40,702 nucleotides of DNA from Fibrobacter intestinalis (lineage in GTDB: Bacteria > Fibrobacterota > Fibrobacteria > Fibrobacterales > Fibrobacteraceae): assembly GCF_900167415.1 (NCBI RefSeq), contig NZ_FUWU01000027.1:1-40702 (forward strand). Reading direction: 5' to 3'. Shown piece after piece: positions 24,724-33,428 of the stretch. The position numbers were made by a program, and so were the translations under genes. Numbering within the stretch: position 1 is the stretch's first letter; each line of letters opens with the position of its first letter. The notes beneath the pieces are model-generated. The model saw only the letters and a list, made by a program, of their open reading frames with translations. It made no database searches and had not been told where the DNA came from.

Positions 24724-25374
24724 TATTCTGGTATTATCTAATATGTCCATTTTTAACCAAATACACGCTTTTGTCCTATAGAACTTAAAAATTTTTCAAA
24801 AGCAGAACTTTTTTTTTGGGGGAATTATATACTATCTTCCACCAAATACTCTCAATTAAATTTTTTTCTTTAAAACGAGAATTTCTTTTTCACAAGGAAA
24901 ATTTCTTCTTGCAGAGTGCGAGGTGCTCGCTTTAGCAAAGGCTCCCTTCCAGGGACAATTCGTCTAAAAGAGTAAAACTCTTAAGACTCATGGGCAGCCC
25001 CTTTTCCCTTCACCCTATCCCCCGCCACGCTTTGCTGTGGGAAATTTTGGATTCTAGGGCGGAATAAGGTGTGTTACGTTGCGAGAGGGTGAACTTCTTT
25101 TCAAGCGGGGCTTTTTCTTTCACAAGGGGAACTCAATTATCAGTTCCAACTCCCAACTTTCAACTAACCCCTAATCACTAACTACTTACAAATAAATCGG
25201 GTGGAATTTTGTATATAAATCCCAATTTATTTTCGCAGATCTCAAAGTATTTTGCATTCTGGCTAGTCGTTTCTCCTACATTCCCCTCTAACCATGGTTC
25301 GGCAAGCTCACCAACCGCTCGCCGCTAGTCGCTAATGCGTGCAAATCGGGTGAAACAATCTGCGAATGTGTATT
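24724..25374. repeat. Repeat-rich intergenic region
   Basis: 651 bases without a gene. 24826-24905 is repeat copy R2 (related to 18193 and 25973). 25009-25092 is bounded by inverted TTCACCCT and AGGGTGAA. 25100-25190 contains CTTTCACAAGGGGAACTCAA and CAGTTCCAACT, again like the 18.2 kb copy. 25236-25285 (TTTTGCATTCTGGCTAG, TTTCTCCTA) is repeated at 26049-26099. 25291-25340 is a REP-like TTCGGCAAGCTCACC segment. Confidence 0.55.
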
Positions 25375-25857
25375 TTATAATTCATGAAAAAATAAAAGCA
25401 AATTTTCGAATGTTCCATCTTTTTGGCGATAGCATTTCGGAATTTCTCCAAGAGTTTTAAACCCGAGTTTTTGATACAAGTGTATAGCGCCGATATTGGA
25501 TTTAACAACTGCGTTGAATTGCAAAATATGAAAACCTTGAAGAGTTCCCTGCTGTAAGCTGTCTTGGACAAGCTTTTCGCCTATTCCTTTTCCTCTGTGT
25601 TTTTGTGAAACGGCATAACTTGCATTAGCGATTGAAGAGCAGCGACCGATATTGTTTGGGTGTAAAATATAAAGACCTAAAATAATTTTTTTTTCTTCGG
25701 CAACGGCAGTATAAGTTTGATTTTTGAAAAATTGAAATGCTTCCTCGTCATTTTCAAATTCGGTCTCTTGAGGAAACGCGTTTCCTTCTTTGACAATTTC
25801 ATTCCAAATGCTTCGCATAGAAGGAATGTCATTGGATGTAAACTTTCTAATTTGCAT
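25375..25857 (-). CDS. GNAT family N-acetyltransferase
   Basis: 160 residues. The acetyl-CoA-binding motif A is clear: ASYAVSQKHRGKGIGEKLVQ (about 80-99), followed by NVVKS-type strand FNAVVKSNIGAIHLYQKLGF, the usual motif B. Single-domain cytoplasmic enzyme; substrate unknown. It is a lone gene between repeat-rich stretches. The start at ATG 25857 has only an A-rich leader with no strong ribosome site. Confidence 0.85.
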   Translation of the reverse strand: MQIRKFTSNDIPSMRSIWNEIVKEGNAFPQETEFENDEEAFQFFKNQTYTAVAEEKKIILGLYILHPNNIGRCSSIANASYAVSQKHRGKGIGEKLVQDSLQQGTLQGFHILQFNAVVKSNIGAIHLYQKLGFKTLGEIPKCYRQKDGTFENLLLFFHEL

Positions 25858-26311
25858 TTTTTTTCAATCCTTTCGTAAATAATGAATTTCAGTAAATTCA
25901 TTCGCACATATTGTGCTGTTTTGCTTTTAAAATAGCTAATTCATTTAGGATTATTTGTTTTTGATTTTTGAAATTATATACTTCTATTAAGTAGTCGCAA
26001 TTTAATTTTTTAAAGTGCAAACATCTTTTTCACACGGTGAATTTTTTTCGCAGACTGTGAGATGTTTTGCATTCTGATTAGCTGTTTCTCCTAACTTTCC
26101 AACTACCCACTGATCGCTAATCACTAACTAGTTGCCTTATTAGAATAGATAAAATTGTTTCACGTGAAACATTTCTTGTCGAACTAATCGAAGGGCGGTC
26201 CCTGCCCTTCGATAAACTCAGGAACCGCCGGTTAGTGTACTTCGACAAGTTCAGCAGCCGCTTGTCGAACTAGCCGAAGGGCACTAGTCGCTAATCCTTT
26301 TTCTGTGCCCA
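25858..26311. repeat. Intergenic region with repeat R3, REP-like palindromes and parS site 3
   Basis: 454 bases without a gene. 25973-26040 is repeat copy R3 and 26049-26099 matches 25236-25285. 26175-26285 holds several CTTCGA(T/C)AA(A/G)(C/T)TCAG and CTTGTCGAACTAATCGAAG arms in both orientations, able to form hairpins. parS site 3 lies between these blocks. Confidence 0.6.
26156..26171. promoter_or_regulatory. parS site 3
   Basis: Exact TGTTTCACGTGAAACA, about 2.4 kb from sites 1 and 2, in a gene-free repeat region. Confidence 0.95.
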
Positions 26312-27118
26312 CTATTTTTTACTCTCGTCATTTAAAGCGGATAAATATCTCCGGTGCAACCATCCGTACCATCTTTCCGGAGCGATTTGAATTTGAAATT
26401 CTAGCCATTGGTGGTACATTTCAAAAAGTTCTTGTCCATTTTGTGGATAAATTTCTTTAGCAAATAAAATATGCTTGTGATTTTGTGGATAAATCCAGCA
26501 AATAAATATGGGCAATTTGGGACGATGATTTAAAATAAATTGTGGAATAGGATTGCAGTAAACCGGTTTTTTCAGCAATTTTCCCAAAATAAAGCGATTT
26601 TTTCGAAAATCCTGATCGGCAATCAAACAAAATAATTTTTTTTCATTTAGGAATTGAAGAATATCGCGCGGGTTGTTTATAAAATGTGAATAATTAAAAT
26701 TATCAATAGAACGAAGATGTTTGTAAACCCACCGATTGAGACATTCAGGGTGCAATTTTGCATAGCTGGCTGTAAGGGGAATTCCAAGGCGAACGAGCCA
26801 GGGACCGATGGCTTCATAATTGCCAAAATGAGCGGTAAGCATCAATCCCCCATTTTTCATTTTTTCTAGAACAGGTATGCTTTGCGAATCTATTTGAAAT
26901 CGTTTATCGTTTGAAGAATAAATACAATTCCGAGTTAAAAAATCGGCAACATCGAAACTCAGATTTTGGAGGAGTTTTTTTCGGAAAGTCCGTTTTTGAT
27001 GCAGAGAAATTTTTGGATAAATATAATCCAGATTGAAAAATAGGACTTTTCTTTTCCACCCGGAAATAAGCAGAATGCGGTATAGAATTTTCTGAAGAAT
27101 AACTGTATAAATGGGCAT
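26312..27118 (-). CDS. LpxL/HtrB-type lipid A acyltransferase
   Basis: 268 residues from ATG 27118. A hydrophobic N-terminus and the motif LTAHFGNYEAIGPWL (catalytic His-x4-Glu) followed by DQDFRKNRF and PERWYGWLHRR mark the lysophospholipid/lipid A late-acyltransferase family, which adds secondary acyl chains to lipid A at the inner membrane. The frame stays open upstream to TTG 27244, adding 42 residues, so the N-terminus is uncertain; no start has a good ribosome site. The sequence is Phe/Lys/Ile-rich, reflecting the AT-rich surroundings. Confidence 0.78.
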   Translation of the reverse strand: MPIYTVILQKILYRILLISGWKRKVLFFNLDYIYPKISLHQKRTFRKKLLQNLSFDVADFLTRNCIYSSNDKRFQIDSQSIPVLEKMKNGGLMLTAHFGNYEAIGPWLVRLGIPLTASYAKLHPECLNRWVYKHLRSIDNFNYSHFINNPRDILQFLNEKKLFCLIADQDFRKNRFILGKLLKKPVYCNPIPQFILNHRPKLPIFICWIYPQNHKHILFAKEIYPQNGQELFEMYHQWLEFQIQIAPERWYGWLHRRYLSALNDESKK

Positions 27119-27262
27119 TGTATAAAAGGAAAAGAGTGGATTGCTTTGATAAAAGTAAAAATTTTCAAAAGAAGAAAATCCATAAAATTCGCATGATTGT
27201 TTTTTATGAAGCGAATGAAAATATTTTAAAAATTTCGAAGACAAAAAAATTATATTTGGATT

Positions 27263-28241
27263 GTGATAGGAAAAAGCAAAACAGTTGCCTTTTTCATTTT
27301 TCCGCTTTGCATTCTAGCGGCGGGAATTTTTGCTGGTTCATTTTTCAGCTCGTTTTTTCAGCAAAAAAAATTCGTTTTAGAACTTTCCTCGGATTCCATT
27401 GCGGCGGAACAATTTATTCATGCACAGGATAATGTTCCTGCTCTTCCTATTTTTGCTTGGAAAAGACCTTGTTTACCTGCCTTTTTTAGAAGCGAAAGAG
27501 AAGGTTCTGTTTTTGAATTTGGCGGTCGAGATTCCGGTTTTTTACATCGGCCAAAATTTTTAGAATCGAAAATTTTTTCTTTGGGAAAAGGCGTTGACGA
27601 ATCGCTTTCTCCCCATTTTTTCTGTTATCCTAAAGAATATTACGTTTTTACTTTAAAACGCATTCTCTGTTAATCGTCTCTTCAATTTGTTTTGGACAAT
27701 TTCTAAAAATGCAAAATCGGAGGCGATCGCGGTTTCCTTCGATTTTCAGCACAGCTATTTTTAGAAATCGTCTTTGATCTTTTTGGCACCGAATTTTTCC
27801 AAAACAGAAATGGAAAAAGTGCTTCCCATTTTAAAAACAGAAGAGAAATTTATGGAAAATGTGAAAAGCATGGAGTTGGCAGAAGCTCTCTTTCAAAAAA
27901 ACTGCATTAAAGTGGAAAAGGCATTCTTTGGATTGAAAACAAAAGTGTCTTATGTCCCGACGAATTCTCCCGTTGTCGGGCTTTATTTGGAATATGATTC
28001 CGATGTAGGAAACCAAATAAAGCAGTTGGTTTCTGCGGAATGGAAAAATTTGAAAAATGAAAAAGCTCCTGACGACTGTCCAAATGGGCATTATCGGTTG
28101 GCGATTTGTTTTTCCAAAGACAGGCAATTTGTCGCTTTACAGCTTTCGCAATATGTCGATTTTGAATATCATCCGATAAGCGAAATTCGTTTTGCAGAAG
28201 GTTCGACAGCGGAAACGGTTCTTCGCGTTTTTATGAAGTAG
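27263..28241 (+). pseudogene. Unknown gene, probably split by a frameshift and an in-frame TAG
   Basis: The 5' part (27263-27673, GTG start, 136 residues) begins with a signal anchor (TVAFFIFPLCILAAGIFAG). It ends at TAA, but one base later a second frame reads AFSVNRLFNLFWTISKNAKS, continues to TAG at 27762-27764, and then goes on in the same frame as the ORF at 27774-28241 (FLAPNFSKTEMEKVLPILK... to ...STAETVLRVFMK). The pieces fit one membrane-anchored protein of about 320 residues with one frameshift and one nonsense codon. No family recognised. Two separate small genes remain possible. Confidence 0.45.
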
Positions 28242-28342
28242 AAAATTGACGATTCATCAAATTGCTTTAGCGGACAACGGTTATTGGTGAAATGGCCGCT
28301 GTTCTGCGAATTTTAAATTTGTCGAGTTCACTGGATGCGGTT

Positions 28343-29017
28343 TTAGAGAAATTTTGAATCTGGCCAAATAAAATGGCTATTCAAATCCTTTTCGCCGTTA
28401 TCAATGAGGATGTCTTGCCCTGTACAATTTTTATTGACGACGGTTAAAAACCAGACCCATTCCGCAATGTCTTCCGGACTTGCCCATCGCTTGAGAGGAG
28501 TCACTTGCATGATTTGATTCCATAAATCCGGATTTTCCATTACGGGCTTGTTCAAATCGGTGGTTACGCCGCCTGGAGAAATGCTATTGCAAGTCGCTCC
28601 AAAACGAGCGAGCCGCAGAGCCGCATTTTTCATATAGGCCAGAAGTCCGCCTTTGGAAGCGGAATATTCAGGAAATTCCGCGCCGGAATGAGCGCTTGCC
28701 GAAGATATCAGCAGAACGGATTGAATGCTGGGCTGAAAGGCGTATTTTTCCACGAAATAGATGGAACCTTTCAAATTCACTTCAATGTCCTTGCCGGAAT
28801 TTTGAACTCCCGCGTTGCTAATGACGATATGGGCGGGAAGCTGCATTTTGGGAAGCGCCGCTCTGTCGGCTATATCGACAACGTGATGTTCATAATCTGG
28901 ATGTTGGATGCTGGATTTTAAAATGTCGAAACCGACAACTCGATGGCCATCTTTCAAAAAACGTTCTGCGACGGCCTTTCCGATTCCCCGACTGCTCCCA
29001 CTGATAAAAATATTCAT
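28343..29017 (-). CDS. Short-chain dehydrogenase/reductase
   Basis: 224 residues. The nucleotide-binding motif GSSRGIGKAVAERF at the N-terminus, VISNAGVQN, the catalytic Ser in LLISSASAHSG and the catalytic YSASKGG (YxxxK) are all present. It is a classical SDR using NAD(P)H, substrate unknown. The start overlaps the stop of the transporter gene upstream by 4 bases (ATGA), so the two are translationally coupled. Confidence 0.88.
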   Translation of the reverse strand: MNIFISGSSRGIGKAVAERFLKDGHRVVGFDILKSSIQHPDYEHHVVDIADRAALPKMQLPAHIVISNAGVQNSGKDIEVNLKGSIYFVEKYAFQPSIQSVLLISSASAHSGAEFPEYSASKGGLLAYMKNAALRLARFGATCNSISPGGVTTDLNKPVMENPDLWNQIMQVTPLKRWASPEDIAEWVWFLTVVNKNCTGQDILIDNGEKDLNSHFIWPDSKFL

Positions 29018-29829
29018 TTTGCCTCTGCTTTAAATTGGATGTATGGATTGCCAATTCCATTTTTTTCCCAGTATCGACATATTTTATAACCGAGGGGACT
29101 GAAGACAATTTCGCAAAGCAATTCCATAAGAGCTCCCGTTAGCGAACAAAGAATGACCTGCGTCATGCTCCAACCAAAAAATACATAGCTGACGATTCTT
29201 GCAAAAACAAGGTTGTCTATAAATTGAGCGATCATTGTCGAAGCGTAAGATCGAATGGCAAAATTTTTGAATCCTTGAAAAGAGATGAATTTGGAAATCC
29301 AATGATTTGTGATAGCATTGACGAGAGAAGAAGAAAACATGGCGATGGCGGATCCGAATAAAACATACCAGCTTCCGCCAAAGGTTGCATTTAGTGCGTC
29401 GTTGGCGATGGCTGCGGCATCGGGATTTGTTTCCAAAAGAGTATAAAATTCTCCCCACATTCCCGGCGTTCGGGAAAGCAGGTTGAAAAGGGAAAATGTA
29501 CATAAATTAACAAACAAAGCCAAAATGGAAATTTTCATCGCCGCTTTCGGGCCGAACCGTTTGCAAATCATATCCATGCAAAGGAAGGAAATCCAGCTAA
29601 GGGAGAATCCGCAATCCAGTGCGAGATATTGGAATGAAAACAATTCCTTGTTGGCCAGCAAATTCATGCAGACCACGGAAAGGATAAAAATACTGACGAC
29701 AAGGGAAGGGACGTTTCGCAGAAGGAGGATGAAGTCGTTCCATTCGCGAAGAATAAAGGCAGAAAGATTCTGTTTCATTTGTTTTTTTAGGAAGGTTAGA
29801 CAATGACTTCCGGAAAAATTTCGCACCAT
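29014..29829 (-). CDS. Queuosine-precursor transporter (VUT/YhhQ family)
   Basis: Up to 271 residues with about six hydrophobic segments. The pattern of the VUT family is visible: an N-terminal helix ending SVVCMNLLANKELFSF, a short helix with DMICKRFGPKAAMKIS (the conserved D-x3-K/R-x-G-x-K/R-A segment) and later AIRSYASTMIAQFIDN (usually S-Q-x2-D in YhhQ). Members import the queuosine precursors preQ0 or preQ1. The start is uncertain between ATG 29829 and ATG 29778. It is coupled to the SDR gene downstream. I found no convincing preQ1 riboswitch upstream. Confidence 0.75.
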   Translation of the reverse strand: MVRNFSGSHCLTFLKKQMKQNLSAFILREWNDFILLLRNVPSLVVSIFILSVVCMNLLANKELFSFQYLALDCGFSLSWISFLCMDMICKRFGPKAAMKISILALFVNLCTFSLFNLLSRTPGMWGEFYTLLETNPDAAAIANDALNATFGGSWYVLFGSAIAMFSSSLVNAITNHWISKFISFQGFKNFAIRSYASTMIAQFIDNLVFARIVSYVFFGWSMTQVILCSLTGALMELLCEIVFSPLGYKICRYWEKNGIGNPYIQFKAEAK

Positions 29830-29931
29830 TGCGAAATTCTAACGGTGAAAATATAGCAAAGAAAGGGTAAACCCCTAGAGTTATTTTTTTAAAGTTTTAA
29901 ATGTCGTTATAGATAATTAAAAGAGCAACTT

Positions 29932-29965
29932 TTGACATCATCTAGCGAATATTCTATATTCGCTA
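29932..29965 (+). promoter_or_regulatory. Strong sigma-70-type promoter with overlapping operator palindrome
   Basis: TTGACA at 29932-29937 and TATATT at 29955-29960 with exactly 17 bases between. The spacer and -10 box are covered by a perfect palindrome: arms TAGCGAATAT (29943-29952) and ATATTCGCTA (29956-29965) around TCT. A repressor bound here would block the promoter. Transcription would start near 29967 and run toward the restriction-modification genes. Confidence 0.7.
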
Positions 29966-29966
29966 C

Positions 29967-30493
29967 ATATAAAGAGTTTTGCTCTTGTTCCGAACTGAAA
30001 ACTTCGACACTTTTCAAAACCCGGTACAAGACGAACGCTCACGCTAGCTGCTGGATTTTTTCAGTGGCATCGTTGCTATATGCATATTTAGTAGATCTGC
30101 TTATACGCAAACGACCCTTTACGGGGCGTGGGTTGTTTGTGTTTACTTGGTTTAGGCAGTCGAAGGCCTTCAGTTGGGTAAGCGCATTCAGCCCCACGCC
30201 TTTTTCATGTAAATCGAAGTGGAAGAATGACTATAAGAGAAACTCTTGTTGGGTTTGCTCTTGTTCGACAGCTGAAAACTTCGACACTTTTCAAAACCAT
30301 AGAATAAGACAAACGTTCGTAGGCCTATGACTGCATAGGTCGTTGTACCTAGGATACTGCCATTCAGTTTCCAGGGATTCGTACGTGTATCTGCACGTAC
30401 GTTTTCGGGCGTTTTCTTTGCTTGTTTTGACTTCGCGGTTTCTTGCTCCCGATTGAGGGTGAACTCGTTCACCTTCATTTCGAGGAACAAAAA
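29967..30493 (+). ncRNA. Hairpin-rich leader of the restriction-modification operon, or an independent RNA
   Basis: About 525 bases without a credible gene. A 63-65-base motif occurs twice, at 29978-30040 and 30254-30318 (shared TTTGCTCTTGTTC, then CTGAAAACTTCGACACTTTT, then AAGAC and AACG). Copy 1 is followed by an arm pair GGCGTGGG/CCCCACGCC ending in TTTTT at 30204. Copy 2 is followed by three stem-loops: CCTATG/CATAGG, GTACGTG/CACGTAC and GGTGAAC/GTTCACC. A 26-codon ORF with a ribosome site (30227-30307) runs through copy 2 and could be a leader peptide. Function unknown. Confidence 0.45.
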
Positions 30494-31300
30494 ATGTCCG
30501 TATTGGCAGAACGAGCAAAAAATGAATGGACGCAAAAAAGCATAGAATATGCGGCAAATCGAGCGTACCTAGATGATCTCTATGCGGTTTACCCAGTAAT
30601 CCACGACAATGTTCGAAATATCGATGAAAAAGTTATGTCCCGTGTTGAACGTTATTTCAACGAACAGGACAATTACAATCTTATCAAAGCTTTGTTAGAA
30701 CTTGATCTTTTTCCGGTAAAAGACAGTTATGTCCCTTATCTCAGAAAATCCGAATCTGCAATTAAAAATAATCCGAAAATAGTCAAAAGAATTTGCGAAG
30801 ACCTATATGAAATGGGCTATCGTGAACTTTACAAACGCTGTACGGAGCCAAAAGAAGCTAATCGCCAAATGGGTCCCATGTTTCGAAATTGGATTAAGTC
30901 CGGGGCACTTGGCATAAAGCCTGTTTCCGAATCATTATTTATGCGCAGCAATGCCAACGCGATATTGGACGGGTCTGATAGTTCTATGATGGACTTTGCA
31001 AGGCGCAAGTTTGGATATAATCGCAATAAAGGCTTGGATTTTATTGCCCGTTACAAAGGCAGATATGTTATTGGCGAAGCCAAATTTATCTCGGATTTTG
31101 GAGGTCATCAGAACGATCAGTTCGTGGATGCTATGGCTACAGTTGAATCCGAACTAGCAGATAAAAGCGTTGTAAAAATCGGAATTATTGACGGAGTCCC
31201 TTACATCAGGAATAAGGGAAAGCTATTCCAGAATCTGATAAATACAGAACACAATATCATGTCCGCTCTTGTTTTGAAAGATTTTCTGGAGGCTCTATGA
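30494..31300 (+). CDS. Type II restriction endonuclease (PD-(D/E)xK fold)
   Basis: 268 residues from ATG 30494 with GAGGA 8 bases upstream; the frame is open further to TTG 30443. Restriction function is suggested by its coupling (ATGA overlap) with an adenine methyltransferase and by the nuclease-like motif GLDFIARYKGRYVIGEAKF, where D182, E195 and K197 would be the catalytic D...E-x-K. The rest is helical and charged. The overall look resembles the Tsp45I-like group, but that assignment is tentative and the recognition site cannot be read from the sequence. The gene is AT-rich compared with the conserved genes to its right, consistent with horizontal acquisition. Confidence 0.75.
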   Translation: MSVLAERAKNEWTQKSIEYAANRAYLDDLYAVYPVIHDNVRNIDEKVMSRVERYFNEQDNYNLIKALLELDLFPVKDSYVPYLRKSESAIKNNPKIVKRICEDLYEMGYRELYKRCTEPKEANRQMGPMFRNWIKSGALGIKPVSESLFMRSNANAILDGSDSSMMDFARRKFGYNRNKGLDFIARYKGRYVIGEAKFISDFGGHQNDQFVDAMATVESELADKSVVKIGIIDGVPYIRNKGKLFQNLINTEHNIMSALVLKDFLEAL

Positions 31301-32373
31301 AAAATCTTTTGATTCAAGGAAATAACCTCGATGCTTTGATTTTTCTTCGTGATAAACGGGGAATGGCAGGAAAGATTGATCTTGTTTACATTGATCCGCC
31401 ATTTGCAACGGGTGGCGAATTTAGAACGGATGGCAATGGTAGAGTAGCTACAATCAGCAGTTCGGCTAAAGGAATTGTTGCTTATTCTGACAAATTGAAA
31501 GGAGCCGATTTTATAGAGTTTCTTCGAGAACGCATTACCGTGATTTATGATTTACTCTCCGATAGGGGGTCTTTCTATTTGCATATTGATTACAAAATTG
31601 GTCATTATGTAAAAGTGATGCTCGATGGCATTTTTGGAATAGAGTATTTTAGGAATGATATCACTCGCATAAAATGCAATCCGAAAAATTTCGCTAGAGT
31701 AGGCTATGGCAATATTAAAGATATGATTCTATTTTATACAAAAGGAAAAAATCCCATTTGGCATGAACCAAGAATTTCCATGTCCGAAGAGGAAATGAGT
31801 AAACTTTATTCTAAAGTAGATAAAAATGGACGGCGTTACACGACAGTTCCTATCCACGCTCCGGGAGAGACTAAGGACGGTTTATCTTCTCAAAAATTCA
31901 AGGAGATGTACCCTCCACCAGGACGCCATTGGCGTTGTAGTGTAGAAGAATTGGAAGAATTAGATCGTCAAGGCTTGATAGAATGGTCTTCGAAAGGAAA
32001 TCCTCGCAAGATAAATTATGCGGATGAACATTTGACGAAAAAACTTCAGGACGTTTGGACATTTAAAGATCCCATGAATCCGATTTACCCTACGGAGAAA
32101 AATCATGAGATGCTGCGGACTATAATCAAAGCATCTTCGGATGAAAATTCTATTGTAATGGACTGCTTTGCTGGATCGGGTGGAACTCTTGTGGAAGCAA
32201 ACAGGTTGAATCGCAAATGGATTGGAGTCGATCAATCCGAAACCGCTATTACGACAATTAGAAAAAATTTAACGGAAAATATTCCATTTATGTGTGACGA
32301 TTCGTATGACTTCGTTTGTTTGAAAGAATCCGCGTTAGTGACCGCCGCCCGGATGGGTTCGGACTCGACGTAG
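31297..32373 (+). CDS. Type II DNA methyltransferase (N6-adenine/N4-cytosine, beta class)
   Basis: 358 residues. Catalytic motif IV is YIDPPFATGG (D33-P-P-F) and the SAM-binding motif I is MDCFAGSGGTLVEANRLNRK (from about residue 288). The order IV before I defines the beta class. It would protect the site cut by the endonuclease encoded 4 bases upstream. The final 13 or so residues (ALVTAARMGSDST) and the stop codon are contributed by a dispersed repeat element, so the natural C-terminus has probably been replaced or the repeat is tolerated there. Confidence 0.88.
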   Translation: MKNLLIQGNNLDALIFLRDKRGMAGKIDLVYIDPPFATGGEFRTDGNGRVATISSSAKGIVAYSDKLKGADFIEFLRERITVIYDLLSDRGSFYLHIDYKIGHYVKVMLDGIFGIEYFRNDITRIKCNPKNFARVGYGNIKDMILFYTKGKNPIWHEPRISMSEEEMSKLYSKVDKNGRRYTTVPIHAPGETKDGLSSQKFKEMYPPPGRHWRCSVEELEELDRQGLIEWSSKGNPRKINYADEHLTKKLQDVWTFKDPMNPIYPTEKNHEMLRTIIKASSDENSIVMDCFAGSGGTLVEANRLNRKWIGVDQSETAITTIRKNLTENIPFMCDDSYDFVCLKESALVTAARMGSDST

Positions 32374-32458
32374 GCGAGGCTGAACGGACGCCGTGCAGAA
32401 TGCGCGGCGATAACGCTAGGGAACGCCACGCCTTTTCAAAGGCGGGGAACGCCCGGAA
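32332..32458 (+). repeat. Dispersed structured repeat, copy 2
   Basis: Matches the reverse complement of 10019-10133 over most of its length. It begins GCGTTAGTGACCG inside the methyltransferase gene and later reads CGGCGATAACGC, which can close the core as an outer stem. The distal part adds a perfect stem-loop at 32429-32444 (CGCCTTT/AAAGGCG). It fills the gap between the convergent methyltransferase and rsmA genes and may serve as terminator for either. Confidence 0.75.
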
Positions 32459-32466
32459 ACCGATTT

Positions 32467-33249
32467 TTATTTTTCTTCAAGGATTTGGTAAATGGCGAGC
32501 AATTCTTCGGGGAATAGTTCTTCTGCCCGCGTGTTCGGGGAAAGGCCGCAGGCGTCGAGAGCGTGGACAACGTCGATTTTGTCGTATTTGGATGCTAGCG
32601 AATTGGTGATGACCTTGCGCTTTTGGGAAAAAGCGGCTTGGACAAATTCAAAGAATTTGGGAGGCGCATTGAGCGGTTCGGAAAGCGGAGTGAATAGGAC
32701 GGTCGCGCTTTCTACGTTTGGGCGCGGTGTAAAATGTTCCGGCCCGATTTTTCGAAGCATTTTGCAGGTGGCGTGGGCGCGAATCCAGACGGTAAGGCTG
32801 CCATAATGGCGCGTGTGCGGTTCTGCGCAAAAACGTTCCGCGACTTCTTTTTGTACCATGCACATGAATCCGTGCGTTTTTTTCAAAAGCGGCATGACTT
32901 TGGCAACGATGCCTGTCGATACGTTGTAAGGTAGATTCCCCGCTAGCCAGGGTTTGGGATTTTCTTTTAGCCAGTCGTCGATGGAAAAACGCAAGAAGTC
33001 CTGGTTTACTATATGAAAATTGGAACGGGAAGCGAATTTTTCTTGAAGGACCTTGACGCATTCTTCATCGATTTCCACGGCGGTGACGGGCACTCCTCGC
33101 GAAAGCAGAGGTTCTGTAAGCGCTCCGTGTCCAGGCCCGATTTCCAGAATAGCGCTATCGCCGGAAAGCGGAATGTCGGCAGCGAGAAGATGGGCGGTTT
33201 CCTTGTCCAAAAAGTTTTGCCCGAAACGGCGACGGCGGTCTCTATCCAT
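32467..33249 (-). CDS. rsmA: 16S rRNA dimethyladenosine transferase RsmA (KsgA)
   Basis: 260 residues. Hallmarks: QNFLDKETAHLL at the N-terminus, the SAM-binding ILEIGPGHGALTEPLL, VTAVEIDEECV, the catalytic AGNLPYNVSTGIV and VQKEVAERF. It dimethylates two adjacent adenines near the 3' end of 16S rRNA, a conserved late step in 30S assembly. It is on the opposite strand to the lpt cluster and convergent with the methyltransferase gene. GC-rich and well conserved, in contrast to the R-M genes. Confidence 0.96.
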   Translation of the reverse strand: MDRDRRRRFGQNFLDKETAHLLAADIPLSGDSAILEIGPGHGALTEPLLSRGVPVTAVEIDEECVKVLQEKFASRSNFHIVNQDFLRFSIDDWLKENPKPWLAGNLPYNVSTGIVAKVMPLLKKTHGFMCMVQKEVAERFCAEPHTRHYGSLTVWIRAHATCKMLRKIGPEHFTPRPNVESATVLFTPLSEPLNAPPKFFEFVQAAFSQKRKVITNSLASKYDKIDVVHALDACGLSPNTRAEELFPEELLAIYQILEEK

Positions 33250-33428
33250 AATGGAAAAGGTAGAATTTATGGGAGAATTTTGCGGGATAGGTTAGAGAAT
33301 CGTTCTAAATGAAAATGTCATGGCGAGGAACGCTGTGGCGAAGTTCCACTTTTCAAAAGGCCATTATCCACGAATCACTATTTGTTCCCCTACTCCCTTT
33401 TCCGTGAATTATTGTATTTTTAGTTCCG

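Noticed and set aside
29830-29931. preQ1 riboswitch upstream of the queuosine-precursor transporter
   Set aside because: No C-rich pseudoknot pattern near the start codon could be identified.
29932-30330. 132-residue plus-strand ORF in the R-M leader
   Set aside because: Begins on the promoter itself (non-ATG start), has no ribosome site, and covers both repeat copies in different frames.
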